This document shows, in pieces, positions 1 through 9,288 of a stretch of DNA of 64,000 bases. The stretch is from Demequina sp. NBRC 110057. GTDB taxonomy: Bacteria; Actinomycetota; Actinomycetes; Actinomycetales; Demequinaceae. Each line of letters begins with the position of its first letter. Positions within the stretch are counted from its first letter, which is position 1. The stretch spans positions 1 through 64,000 of the forward strand of contig NZ_BBRN01000005.1 of NCBI RefSeq assembly GCF_002090175.1, read 5' to 3'. Under the pieces are notes generated by a model. The model did not search any database and was not told the DNA's origin. It saw nothing but the letters and a program-made list of their open reading frames with translations. Position numbers and translations under genes: made by a program.

Positions 1-396
1 GAACTCTCGCGGCTTGTCAACTCGCCATTCTCGGCATCGTGACCAGCCCCAAGCGGGCTCCCCACTCCACTCAGCGGGCGCGCTAACGTCCACCTAGAAG
101 AAGTTGGGGGTGCTGTCTCGTGGTGCTCAGTGAGGCCGTATCGGCCTTTCGAGCGCTTCCCTCGTCGGCAGCGAGAAGAACATTACGGCCATGTGAACAC
201 CCACGTCAAATCGGCCCTCCAGGGCCGCTCGTAACATCATTACCCCTGGTAAATGACCAGTACGCGGGAGCTAGGCGGCGCGAAACACGGGATCCGGGCC
301 GAAAATAGTCTGAAGTTTTTTCTTGACTCCGCCCCGGATGCCCTCCCGGCCGTTTCCGCGCTCGTCGTGGAGACCAGTTCACGAACCATGGCCGCG
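1..396. other. Unassigned region before ligA
   Basis: No coding region, tRNA or strong hairpin is supported here. Reading frames are short and lack actinobacterial codon bias. A T-rich run at about 317-323 lies just downstream of ligA on the minus strand, but I cannot pair a stem next to it, so I do not call a terminator. The stretch is less GC-rich than the rest of the window. It may hold the promoter of a gene outside the window or a structured RNA. Confidence 0.4.
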
Positions 397-2700
<2,304 letters not shown>

Positions 2701-2705
2701 TCACG

Positions 2706-2725
2706 CGCGCGGGCGCACCCGCGCG
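2706..2725 (+). other. GC stem-loop before the GGCT-like start
   Basis: Eight-base perfect stem CGCGCGGG / CCCGCGCG with a four-base loop, directly upstream of the GAGAGA that would serve as ribosome binding site for the gene at 2731. It could hinder initiation or end minus-strand transcripts; no function is shown. Confidence 0.4.
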
Positions 2726-2730
2726 AGAGA

Positions 2731-3237
2731 ATGGGCGCCGTGACGATCGAGCATCCCGCGCGCCTCGTGGCCGCAGCCCCCGCCGACGCCCCCGCGCATG
2801 ACGCCGGGCTCGACCTTCCCTACATCGTGTATGGCACGCTGCGGCCCGGCGGGCTGAACTCCCACCTCGTCACCACGCATGGTGGCCGCTGGGGCGCGAG
2901 CCTCGCGCTGCCCGGCTATGTGATGCTCGACTCACCCCACGGCTACCCGTACCTGGTGCCGCTCGACCCGGCCCGGGCATCGGCCGTGCCCGTGCGAGCC
3001 GACCTTGTCGAGCCGCCGGCGGACGCGACGGCTCAGGCGGCGCTGCGTGCGGCGCTCGACGAGCTCGAGACCTACCGCGGCCCCGGCGGCGACAACGAGT
3101 ACGAGCGCGTCGCCGTGCGGATCGATGACGCGGGAGTCGAGCGGTGTGCGTGGATCTACGTGGTGTCCGCGGCCGTCCCCACCGAGGGCCTGCCGCTCAT
3201 CGGGCACGGGGACTGGATGGAATGGAGCCGCGCATGA
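2731..3237 (+). CDS. Gamma-glutamylcyclotransferase-like (AIG2 family) protein
   Basis: Small GGCT-fold protein, about 168 residues. The family signature YGTLRPG is at residues 34-40 and a conserved acidic stretch DELETYRG follows near residue 113, as expected for the catalytic Glu of gamma-glutamylamine/gamma-glutamyl cyclotransferases. The exact substrate is unknown. The ATG at 2731 is directly preceded by GAGAGA, so the GTG at 2740, nine bases further, is an equally good start. Its stop overlaps the next start by ATGA, so it is co-translated with the 8-oxoguanine deaminase-like gene. Confidence 0.8.
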   Translation: MGAVTIEHPARLVAAAPADAPAHDAGLDLPYIVYGTLRPGGLNSHLVTTHGGRWGASLALPGYVMLDSPHGYPYLVPLDPARASAVPVRADLVEPPADATAQAALRAALDELETYRGPGGDNEYERVAVRIDDAGVERCAWIYVVSAAVPTEGLPLIGHGDWMEWSRA

Positions 3238-4595
3238 CCCGCCTCCTCATCGACGGCGCGTTCGTCGCGACCGTCGACGCCTCGGACACGGAGCATGCCA
3301 TCGGGCACGTCCTCGTGGAAGGCACGCGCATCGTGGCAGTCGGCGGTGGCCGGGCGTCCGCCGAGGTCCACGCCACCGCCGACGAGGTGATCGACGGCAC
3401 GGGGATGCTCGTGACGCCCGGCCTCGTCAACACGCACCACCACCTGTACCAATGGCTCACGCGCGGCTTCGCTCAGGACGCGATCCTGTTCGACTGGCTC
3501 GTCGCGCTGTACCCGGCGTGGGCGCGTATCGATGCCGACCTGGTGCGCGACGGCGCGCTGGGCGCAATGGCGGTGCTCGCGCGTTCGGGCTGCACCACCG
3601 TCGGCGATCACCACTACGTGTTCCCGCGCGGCGGCGGCGACATCCTGGGCGGCATCATCGACGCGGCCACCACGCTCGGCGTGCGGCTCCACGCAACGCG
3701 CGGCTCCATGGACCTGGGCGAGTCGGACGGCGGGCTGCCTCCTGACTTTGCGGTCGAGACGACGGCCGATGCCCTGGCCGCCTCGTCAGACGCTGTCACC
3801 AGGTATCACGACCCGTCGTTCGAGTCGATGGTGCGGGTGGCGATCGCGCCGTGTTCGCCGTTCTCCGTCACCTCCGACCTGCTGCGCGAGGCCGCCACGC
3901 TGGCGCGCTCGCTCGGGGTGCGCCTGCACACACACGGCGCCGAGACCGTGGAGGAGGAGGCCTTCTGCCGCGAACGGTTTGGGATGTCGCCCACCGACTA
4001 CCTCGAGTCCCTCGGATGGCTGGGCGACGATGTGTGGATGGCGCACTGCGTGCACCTGGGCGACGCGGACATCGCCCGCTTCGCCGCCTCCGGCACCGGC
4101 GTGGCGCACTGCCCGTCGTCGAACGCCCGGCTCGCGGCGGGCATCGCCCCCGTGCGCGACATGCTGCGTGCGGGCGTCCCCGTGGGGCTCGGGGTCGACG
4201 GCGCTGCCTCGAACGAGTCGGGTCAGCTCGGCACCGAGATCCGCAACGCGGTTCTGGCCGCACGACTGCGCGATGACGCCGGCGCGCTCACCGGACGCCA
4301 GGCGCTGCGCGTGGCCACCATCGGAGGCGCGAGGGCCCTCGGCCGCGAGGCCGAGATCGGCTCCCTCGAGGTCGGCAAACTCGCCGACCTCGCCCTGTGG
4401 CGCATCGACGGCGTGGAGCACGCGGGCATCGCCGACCCCATCGCGGCGCTGGGGCTCGGCGCCATGCCTCCCCTCGCGCGCCTCATCGTCAACGGCCGCA
4501 CCGTGGTCGAGGACGGCCACCTCACGGGAGTCGACGAGCGCGACGTGGCGCGGCGGGTGGCCACCGCATCGGCCGCCCTGGCCGCGCGGCTGTAG
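3234..4595 (+). CDS. 8-oxoguanine deaminase-like amidohydrolase (TRZ/ATZ family)
   Basis: Metal-dependent deaminase of the amidohydrolase superfamily, 453 residues. Visible ligands are His68 and His70 in NTHHH, His234 in HTHGAET, His271 in MAHCVH and Asp322 in GVDGAASNES, the pattern of ATZ/TRZ hydrolases and 8-oxoguanine deaminase (EC 3.5.4.32). Start ATG 3234 has GGAG six bases upstream and overlaps the previous stop. Its position beside a nucleobase-type importer and xanthine dehydrogenase favours a purine or oxidised-purine substrate, but hydroxydechloroatrazine-like or other aminoheterocycle deaminases cannot be excluded. It meets the permease gene tail to tail with only 7 bases between. 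Confidence 0.85.
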   Translation: MTRLLIDGAFVATVDASDTEHAIGHVLVEGTRIVAVGGGRASAEVHATADEVIDGTGMLVTPGLVNTHHHLYQWLTRGFAQDAILFDWLVALYPAWARIDADLVRDGALGAMAVLARSGCTTVGDHHYVFPRGGGDILGGIIDAATTLGVRLHATRGSMDLGESDGGLPPDFAVETTADALAASSDAVTRYHDPSFESMVRVAIAPCSPFSVTSDLLREAATLARSLGVRLHTHGAETVEEEAFCRERFGMSPTDYLESLGWLGDDVWMAHCVHLGDADIARFAASGTGVAHCPSSNARLAAGIAPVRDMLRAGVPVGLGVDGAASNESGQLGTEIRNAVLAARLRDDAGALTGRQALRVATIGGARALGREAEIGSLEVGKLADLALWRIDGVEHAGIADPIAALGLGAMPPLARLIVNGRTVVEDGHLTGVDERDVARRVATASAALAARL

Positions 4596-4602
4596 CCGCG
4601 AG

Positions 4603-5466
4603 TCAGAAGCGCTTGGACGGGTGCATGCCCATGCGTGCGAGCACCGTGTTCTCGATGATCGCGACCACGTTGTAGAGCACCAGCGACACGGCGGTCACGA
4701 CCACCACAGACGCCCACATGTCGGTGAACTTCGCCTGGGCGAAGTAGCCGTTGATCACTCCGCCGATGCCGCCACCGGTGGCAAGCCACTCGGCAAGCAG
4801 GGCACCGGTGATGGCGCCGGGGACCGAGATGCGCACCGCCGCGAAGAATGCGGGGAGCGAGCCAGGCATGGCCACCTTGCGCAGTTTCGTGAGGGCGCCG
4901 CCGCCGTAGACCGTCACGACGTCGAGCATCTGCGGGCTCGCGCCCTTGAGGCCGAACGCGATGTTCACGAGCGCGGGGAACAGCACCACGATGCCGCCCA
5001 TGACCGCCGTCGTGAGGAACCCGCGGCCGAAGATCATGATGACCACTGGCGCGAAGGCGATGAGCGGCACGGTGCGCAGCAGGAGCGCCACGGGCATCAG
5101 TGCCGCCTCGAGTCCCTTGGACAGTTGGAACGCGATCGCGATCAGCAGCGCCAGGGTGAGGCCGGCGACGAAGCCGATGAGAGCATCGGCCATCGTCACG
5201 CCAAGGTTGGCGGCGACCTCCGCGCGGTTGGCGGCGGCGTCCGCGTCCGACGTGAAGTACCGCCACACGTCGACCGGGCCCTTCGCGACGTACGGCGACA
5301 GGTCGAACAGCAGGATGGCGCCCTGCCAAATGACGAGGACGGCGACCAGCGCTCCCACGAACGTCCCGAGCGAGGACAGCAGGGCGCGACGGGTGGCGCG
5401 GCGACTCTCGGCGCGCATGCGGGCGGCGAGGTCCGTATCGACGGCCGATGCCGTGGCGACGCTCAT
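4603..5466 (-). CDS. ABC importer permease (second permease)
   Basis: Inner-membrane permease of the SsuC/ThiX/TauC class, 287 residues, with about six hydrophobic segments and a BPD_transp_1-type EAA loop near residues 170-215. Last gene of the minus-strand operon SBP - ATPase - permease - permease; its ATG overlaps the stop of the preceding permease gene (ATGA). The two different permeases suggest a heterodimeric channel. Substrate is inferred from context to be a purine-related base or ureide; no residue seen here proves that. Confidence 0.88.
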   Translation of the reverse strand: MSVATASAVDTDLAARMRAESRRATRRALLSSLGTFVGALVAVLVIWQGAILLFDLSPYVAKGPVDVWRYFTSDADAAANRAEVAANLGVTMADALIGFVAGLTLALLIAIAFQLSKGLEAALMPVALLLRTVPLIAFAPVVIMIFGRGFLTTAVMGGIVVLFPALVNIAFGLKGASPQMLDVVTVYGGGALTKLRKVAMPGSLPAFFAAVRISVPGAITGALLAEWLATGGGIGGVINGYFAQAKFTDMWASVVVVTAVSLVLYNVVAIIENTVLARMGMHPSKRF

Positions 5467-6254
5467 GCCGTCTGCCCCTTCGCCCAGGGTGCGGACAGCC
5501 GCGTCAGCACACCCACCAGCAGGTAGGCCGTGAGCGCGACGATTCCCGACACGAGCGACAGCGCCCACAACCGGGGCGCGTTGAGCGACTGCTGGGCGAT
5601 GATCATGGCCGGCCCCACGCCGACCTCGACCTTGCCCAGGTACTCGCCGAGAATGGCGCCGAGGAAGGCGGCCGGCACGGCCACCTGAAGCGCGGTGAGG
5701 GTCGCGGGAAGCGCGGATACCAGACGCACCTTGCGCAGCTGGGTGAAGCGCGAGCCGCCGTAGACGGCGACCACGTCGAGGCTGGCACGGTCGGCGGACT
5801 TGAGCCCCAGCAGCGTGCCCACCACCGTGGTGAAGAACACGCACAGCGCTCCGAGCGCGGCGGCCGTCGTCGACGGCTCTCCCTGCGCGGGCACGCCGAG
5901 GATGAGCAGCAGCAGCGGGCCGATGGCCACCACAGGGATGCAGTACGAGACCACCGCGAGCTGCATGACCACGCCCTCGAGCCGCGGCACCACCAGCACG
6001 AGGGCCGCGAGGATGAGCGCGAAACCGCAGCCCCACAGGTACCCCTGCGCCGCCTCGCGCACCGTGATGGAGAAGTTGTTCCAGTAGAAGGCCCAGCCGG
6101 ACTCCGAGATGCTCTGCAGCACCTGCGGCGGCGTAGGGATGCCGGCGGCGGAGCCCTTGGAGGCCTGGGCGGAGGCGCCGATGACCCACCACAGGCCCAG
6201 CAGCGTGACGGCCCCCGCGAGCGCGGACGCCCAGGAGGGAAGCGGGCGCACCAT
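5463..6254 (-). CDS. ABC importer permease (first permease)
   Basis: Permease of the same family as its downstream partner, 263 residues and six predicted membrane helices starting close to the N-terminus. The EAA-like cytoplasmic loop includes VYGGSRFTQLRKVRL. The start codon shares one base with the stop of the ATPase gene (TGATG), pointing to translational coupling. Works with the 4603-5466 permease, the ATPase and the lipoprotein as one NMT1/THI5-class importer. Confidence 0.88.
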   Translation of the reverse strand: MVRPLPSWASALAGAVTLLGLWWVIGASAQASKGSAAGIPTPPQVLQSISESGWAFYWNNFSITVREAAQGYLWGCGFALILAALVLVVPRLEGVVMQLAVVSYCIPVVAIGPLLLLILGVPAQGEPSTTAAALGALCVFFTTVVGTLLGLKSADRASLDVVAVYGGSRFTQLRKVRLVSALPATLTALQVAVPAAFLGAILGEYLGKVEVGVGPAMIIAQQSLNAPRLWALSLVSGIVALTAYLLVGVLTRLSAPWAKGQTA

Positions 6255-7075
6255 CAGTCGTCCTCGGCGGCCGCGCCGCCCGCGCCGAACAGGAGGTCGG
6301 AGGCGTGGTCCACGTAGGCGTGGAACTCGGGGGTGCGCTGAATCTCGGGGGTGCGCGGGCGCGGCAGGTCGATGTCGATGATCTCCTTGACGCGGCCCGG
6401 GCGCGGGCTCATGACCGCCACCTGGTCCGCGAGGAAGATCGCCTCCGTGATGCCGTGCGTCACGAGCAGCGTCGTCGCTGGCTTGGCCGCGAGGATCCGC
6501 ATGAGCTCAAGGTTGAGCTTCTGACGCGTCATGTCGTCAAGGGCGCCGAAGGGCTCGTCGAGCAGCAGTACCGAGGGCTTCAGCACCAGCGAGCGGGCGA
6601 TCGACACGCGCTGACGCATGCCTCCCGACAGCTGCGCGGGCTTGGCCTTCTCGAATCCCGTGAGGCCCACGAGCGCGATGAGTTCCGCGATGTAGTCGTC
6701 GTCGACGGCGACGCCGGCCACCTCGAACGGGAGGCGAATGTTCTTGTAGACCGAACGCCACGGCAGCAACGCCGAGTCCTGGAACGCGATGCCCAGCTCG
6801 TTGTAGGCGCGCAGGTCCTCGGGGCTGCGCCCGTCGACGCGGATGGTGCCGCTCGTGGGCTCCTCGAGCCCCGCGAGGATGCGCAGTATGGTCGACTTGC
6901 CGCACCCCGAGGGGCCCAGTAGCGCCAGCAGCGATCCCTGTTCGGTCTGGATGTGCGCGTCCTGCAGGGCGGCAACCGACCCGTTGCGGGTGGTGAACAC
7001 CTTGGTGAGGCCATCGATGTGCAGGCCGGTGCCCAGGGTCTCGCCCTGGGCACCGGCCGCGGTGGTGCTTGTCAT
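6254..7075 (-). CDS. ABC importer ATPase (nitrate/sulfonate/taurine class)
   Basis: ATP-binding subunit, 273 residues. Walker [10 protein letters not shown] is near residue 55, the Q-loop follows, then signature LSGGMRQR, Walker [12 protein letters not shown] and the H-loop His in VTHGITEA. The residues around the Q-loop ([12 protein letters not shown]) are typical of the SsuB/TauB/ThiZ group. It lies 20 bases downstream of the binding-protein gene and overlaps the first permease gene by one base. Confidence 0.93.
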   Translation of the reverse strand: MTSTTAAGAQGETLGTGLHIDGLTKVFTTRNGSVAALQDAHIQTEQGSLLALLGPSGCGKSTILRILAGLEEPTSGTIRVDGRSPEDLRAYNELGIAFQDSALLPWRSVYKNIRLPFEVAGVAVDDDYIAELIALVGLTGFEKAKPAQLSGGMRQRVSIARSLVLKPSVLLLDEPFGALDDMTRQKLNLELMRILAAKPATTLLVTHGITEAIFLADQVAVMSPRPGRVKEIIDIDLPRPRTPEIQRTPEFHAYVDHASDLLFGAGGAAAEDD

Positions 7076-7095
7076 CGTGTGAAGAGGTCCCTGGC

Positions 7096-8208
7096 TTAGC
7101 CCGCGTACGCGACCAGGTCGGGGTTCTCGGCGTACACCTCGTCCAGCAGGCTCATGTCGAACAGCTGGTCCTCGGTGATCTCGATGCCGGCTCCCGCGAG
7201 CGACGCGACGGTCTCCGTCTGCAGCTCGTCCGAGATGGTGAACAGGCCGTTCTCGGCGGTCTCGTCGGACACGACGAGCTCCTCCGCCTGCACCGTGGCG
7301 CCCTGCGCGGACACCTCGGGGTCGAGGCCAAGGTCGGCGCCGTACTCCTCCACCGCAAGGCGCGAGCCCTCGGCGGGGTCGTTGACCGCGTCGGTCCAGC
7401 CCTTGATCTCGGCGACAAGGAAGGCCTTCAGCTTCTCGCGGTCGTTGGCGATCGCGTCATCGGTCACCGAGAAGGTCTCGGCGACGAACGGGAGGCCGTT
7501 GTCGGCGAACGGCAGGTTGGTGACCTCGTGGCCCTCGGCCTGCAGGATCAGCGACTCGTTGGTGAGGTAGGCGATGAAGCCGTCGACCTCGCCCGAGACG
7601 AGCGGCGCGGGGTCGTACTGCACAGGCACGATCTCGACATCGTCCTCGGTCAGGCCGTTGGCGGCGAGCAGCGCGAGGAACAGCGCCGTGTTGGAGTCCT
7701 GGACGCCGATCTTCTTCCCCACCATGTCCTCGGGGGTCATGATGTTGCCGCCGTCGGCCAGCGACAGGACGGTGAACGGGTTCTTCTGGTAGGTCGCGCC
7801 GATGATCTTCAGCGGCGCACCCTCGTTGCCGATGCCCGAGCCGATCGACACGGCGTCGGACAGCGCGACGTCGGCCTGGCCCGAGACCAGCTCGGCGACA
7901 CCGGTCGACGGGCCGGGGGTGAGGCTCACGGTCTCGAAGCCCGCGTCCGTGTAGTAGCCCTTCGAGTCGGCGAAGAATTCTCCGGAGAACTCCTCGTTCT
8001 TGATCCACGACAGCTGGACGGCGATGTCGCCGTACGAGGCGGCGGCCGCCTCGGCGGACGTGTCAGGCGCGGCGGAGTCGGACGATGCCGGCTCCTCCTC
8101 CGCAGACCCCGAGGAACAGGCGGCAAGCGTCAGTGCAGCGACGGCGGCCGTGGCGGCGAGCAGCGCGCGCTTGGCGGTGGACCCGGGGGTCAGGACGGTC
8201 GGGGACAT
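7096..8208 (-). CDS. ABC importer substrate-binding lipoprotein (NMT1/THI5 family)
   Basis: Secreted lipoprotein of 370 residues: basic N-terminus, hydrophobic stretch and lipobox LAAC with Cys31, then an acidic Ser/Glu linker and a periplasmic-binding fold starting around residue 60. The fold is of the NMT1/THI5-like type that binds sulfonates, pyrimidines or similar small molecules. The ATG at 8208 is chosen because AAGGAGAAA lies seven bases upstream; longer reading is unlikely because the lipoprotein signal starts here. First gene of its operon and divergent from the xanthine dehydrogenase genes, so it probably brings in a compound catabolised by them. Confidence 0.88.
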   Translation of the reverse strand: MSPTVLTPGSTAKRALLAATAAVAALTLAACSSGSAEEEPASSDSAAPDTSAEAAAASYGDIAVQLSWIKNEEFSGEFFADSKGYYTDAGFETVSLTPGPSTGVAELVSGQADVALSDAVSIGSGIGNEGAPLKIIGATYQKNPFTVLSLADGGNIMTPEDMVGKKIGVQDSNTALFLALLAANGLTEDDVEIVPVQYDPAPLVSGEVDGFIAYLTNESLILQAEGHEVTNLPFADNGLPFVAETFSVTDDAIANDREKLKAFLVAEIKGWTDAVNDPAEGSRLAVEEYGADLGLDPEVSAQGATVQAEELVVSDETAENGLFTISDELQTETVASLAGAGIEITEDQLFDMSLLDEVYAENPDLVAYAG

Positions 8209-8233
8209 GCGGTTTCTCCTTCGTGCCAGGGGA

Positions 8234-8310
8234 CGCCCGCGGGGAGGGATCCCCGCGGGCGGTGGCTCCCTCGCCATCGTGTGGGCGGCGCTCCCCCCTC
8301 AGGAGCGCCG
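8234..8310 (-). other. Two strong stem-loops in the leader of the importer operon
   Basis: On the minus strand the untranslated leader holds a 9-10 bp hairpin (8286-8294 with 8302-8310) and then an 11-bp hairpin (8234-8244 with 8251-8261, six-base loop) ending 13 bases before the ribosome binding site of the binding-protein gene. Neither has a U-run. They may be a cis-regulatory RNA or an mRNA-stabilising structure; I recognise no known riboswitch consensus. Confidence 0.45.
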
Positions 8311-8359
8311 CTGGGCGATGACGCTATTCACGGGGCGTTTCATCCGAAGTGCCTCCCGT

Positions 8360-8375
8360 GTTTCCGGTCCGTAAA
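8360..8375. promoter_or_regulatory. GlnR-like box between importer and xdh
   Basis: On the minus strand the sequence reads TTTAC-n6-GAAAC, close to the actinobacterial GlnR nitrogen-regulator box GTnAC-n6-GAAAC. It lies about 110 bases before the xdh FAD-subunit start and 150 bases before the importer start, so it could serve both directions. Match by eye only. Confidence 0.45.
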
Positions 8376-8484
8376 TTTCACGGCATTTGGTCCGGGGCTG
8401 TGAGAACGCCGTGGCAGATTGGCACGACGGGTGGCCGATGCCGCGGTCGCCTGCCAGGCTTCGACGAGTCAGGAGGGAGTCGCC

Positions 8485-9288
8485 ATGGACCTCGCGGCCG
8501 TGCAGACGATGCGGGTGGCGCGCACGCGCGCCGACCTCGCCCTCGCCCCCGGCGAGCAGTTCATGGCGGGCGCCACCTGGCTGTACTCCGAGGCGCAGCC
8601 GGGCCTGACGGGACTGGTGGACCTCTCCGGGCTCGGCTGGGACCGTGTGACGCCCGAGGCCGACGGCTCACTCACCGTGGGTGCGATGGTCACCGTCGCG
8701 GACCTGGCGCGGTGGGGCGACGGTTCCGGCCTCGCGGCCGCTCCCCTGTTTCGCCAGTGCGCCGAGTCGCTGCTGGCGTCGTTCAAGGTCCAGTCGGCGG
8801 CGACGGTGGGCGGCAACGTGGCCCGCTCGTACGCCGCGGGGGCGATGATCGCGCTGGGGGCGACCCTGGACGCCTCCGCCTCGGTGTGGCTTGCGGACGG
8901 CGACTGCGCCGACGTGCCCGTGAGCGCGATCCCCGCCGGCAACGGCGTCTCCACCCTTGCCCCCGGCGACGCGATCCGCTCGCTGTCCTTCCCCGCGCAT
9001 GCGCTCGCCGCGCTGACGGCGCACCGCCGCATCGCGCTGGCCGAGCACGGCCGCTCCGGGGCGCTGCTCGCGGGGCGCCGGGATCAGGACGGGTCCTGCG
9101 TGCTCGTCATCACCGCCGCGACCCTCACCCCGGTGGTGCTGCGCTGGCCCACGGTCCCGACGCCCGATGCGGTGGTCGCCGCGGCGCTCGCCGCGCCCGG
9201 CTACTACTCGGATGCGCTGGGAAGCGCCGACTGGCGGCGGTCGGTCGCGGCGACGCTCCTTGCCGAGGTGGCGGAGGAGCTCGCATGA
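8485..9288 (+). CDS. Xanthine dehydrogenase FAD-binding subunit
   Basis: FAD subunit of a molybdenum hydroxylase (CoxM/XdhB class), 267 residues. The N-terminal part carries the FAD-domain pattern (MAGATW near residue 28; VGGNVARS around residue 109), with the CO-dehydrogenase-flavoprotein C-terminal domain after it. It passes electrons from the FeS clusters to NAD+ or another acceptor. Start ATG 8485 is set by AGGAGGGAG five bases upstream. The stop overlaps the start of the fused FeS-Mo subunit (ATGA), so the two are made in equal amounts. Confidence 0.9.
   Translation: MDLAAVQTMRVARTRADLALAPGEQFMAGATWLYSEAQPGLTGLVDLSGLGWDRVTPEADGSLTVGAMVTVADLARWGDGSGLAAAPLFRQCAESLLASFKVQSAATVGGNVARSYAAGAMIALGATLDASASVWLADGDCADVPVSAIPAGNGVSTLAPGDAIRSLSFPAHALAALTAHRRIALAEHGRSGALLAGRRDQDGSCVLVITAATLTPVVLRWPTVPTPDAVVAAALAAPGYYSDALGSADWRRSVAATLLAEVAEELA

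Noticed and set aside
300-396. T-run at about 317-323 as ligA terminator
   Set aside because: No stable stem can be paired next to the run.
8349-8484. Extended start for the xdh FAD subunit
   Set aside because: The frame is open upstream but AGGAGGGAG before 8485 and the family N-terminus fix the start.
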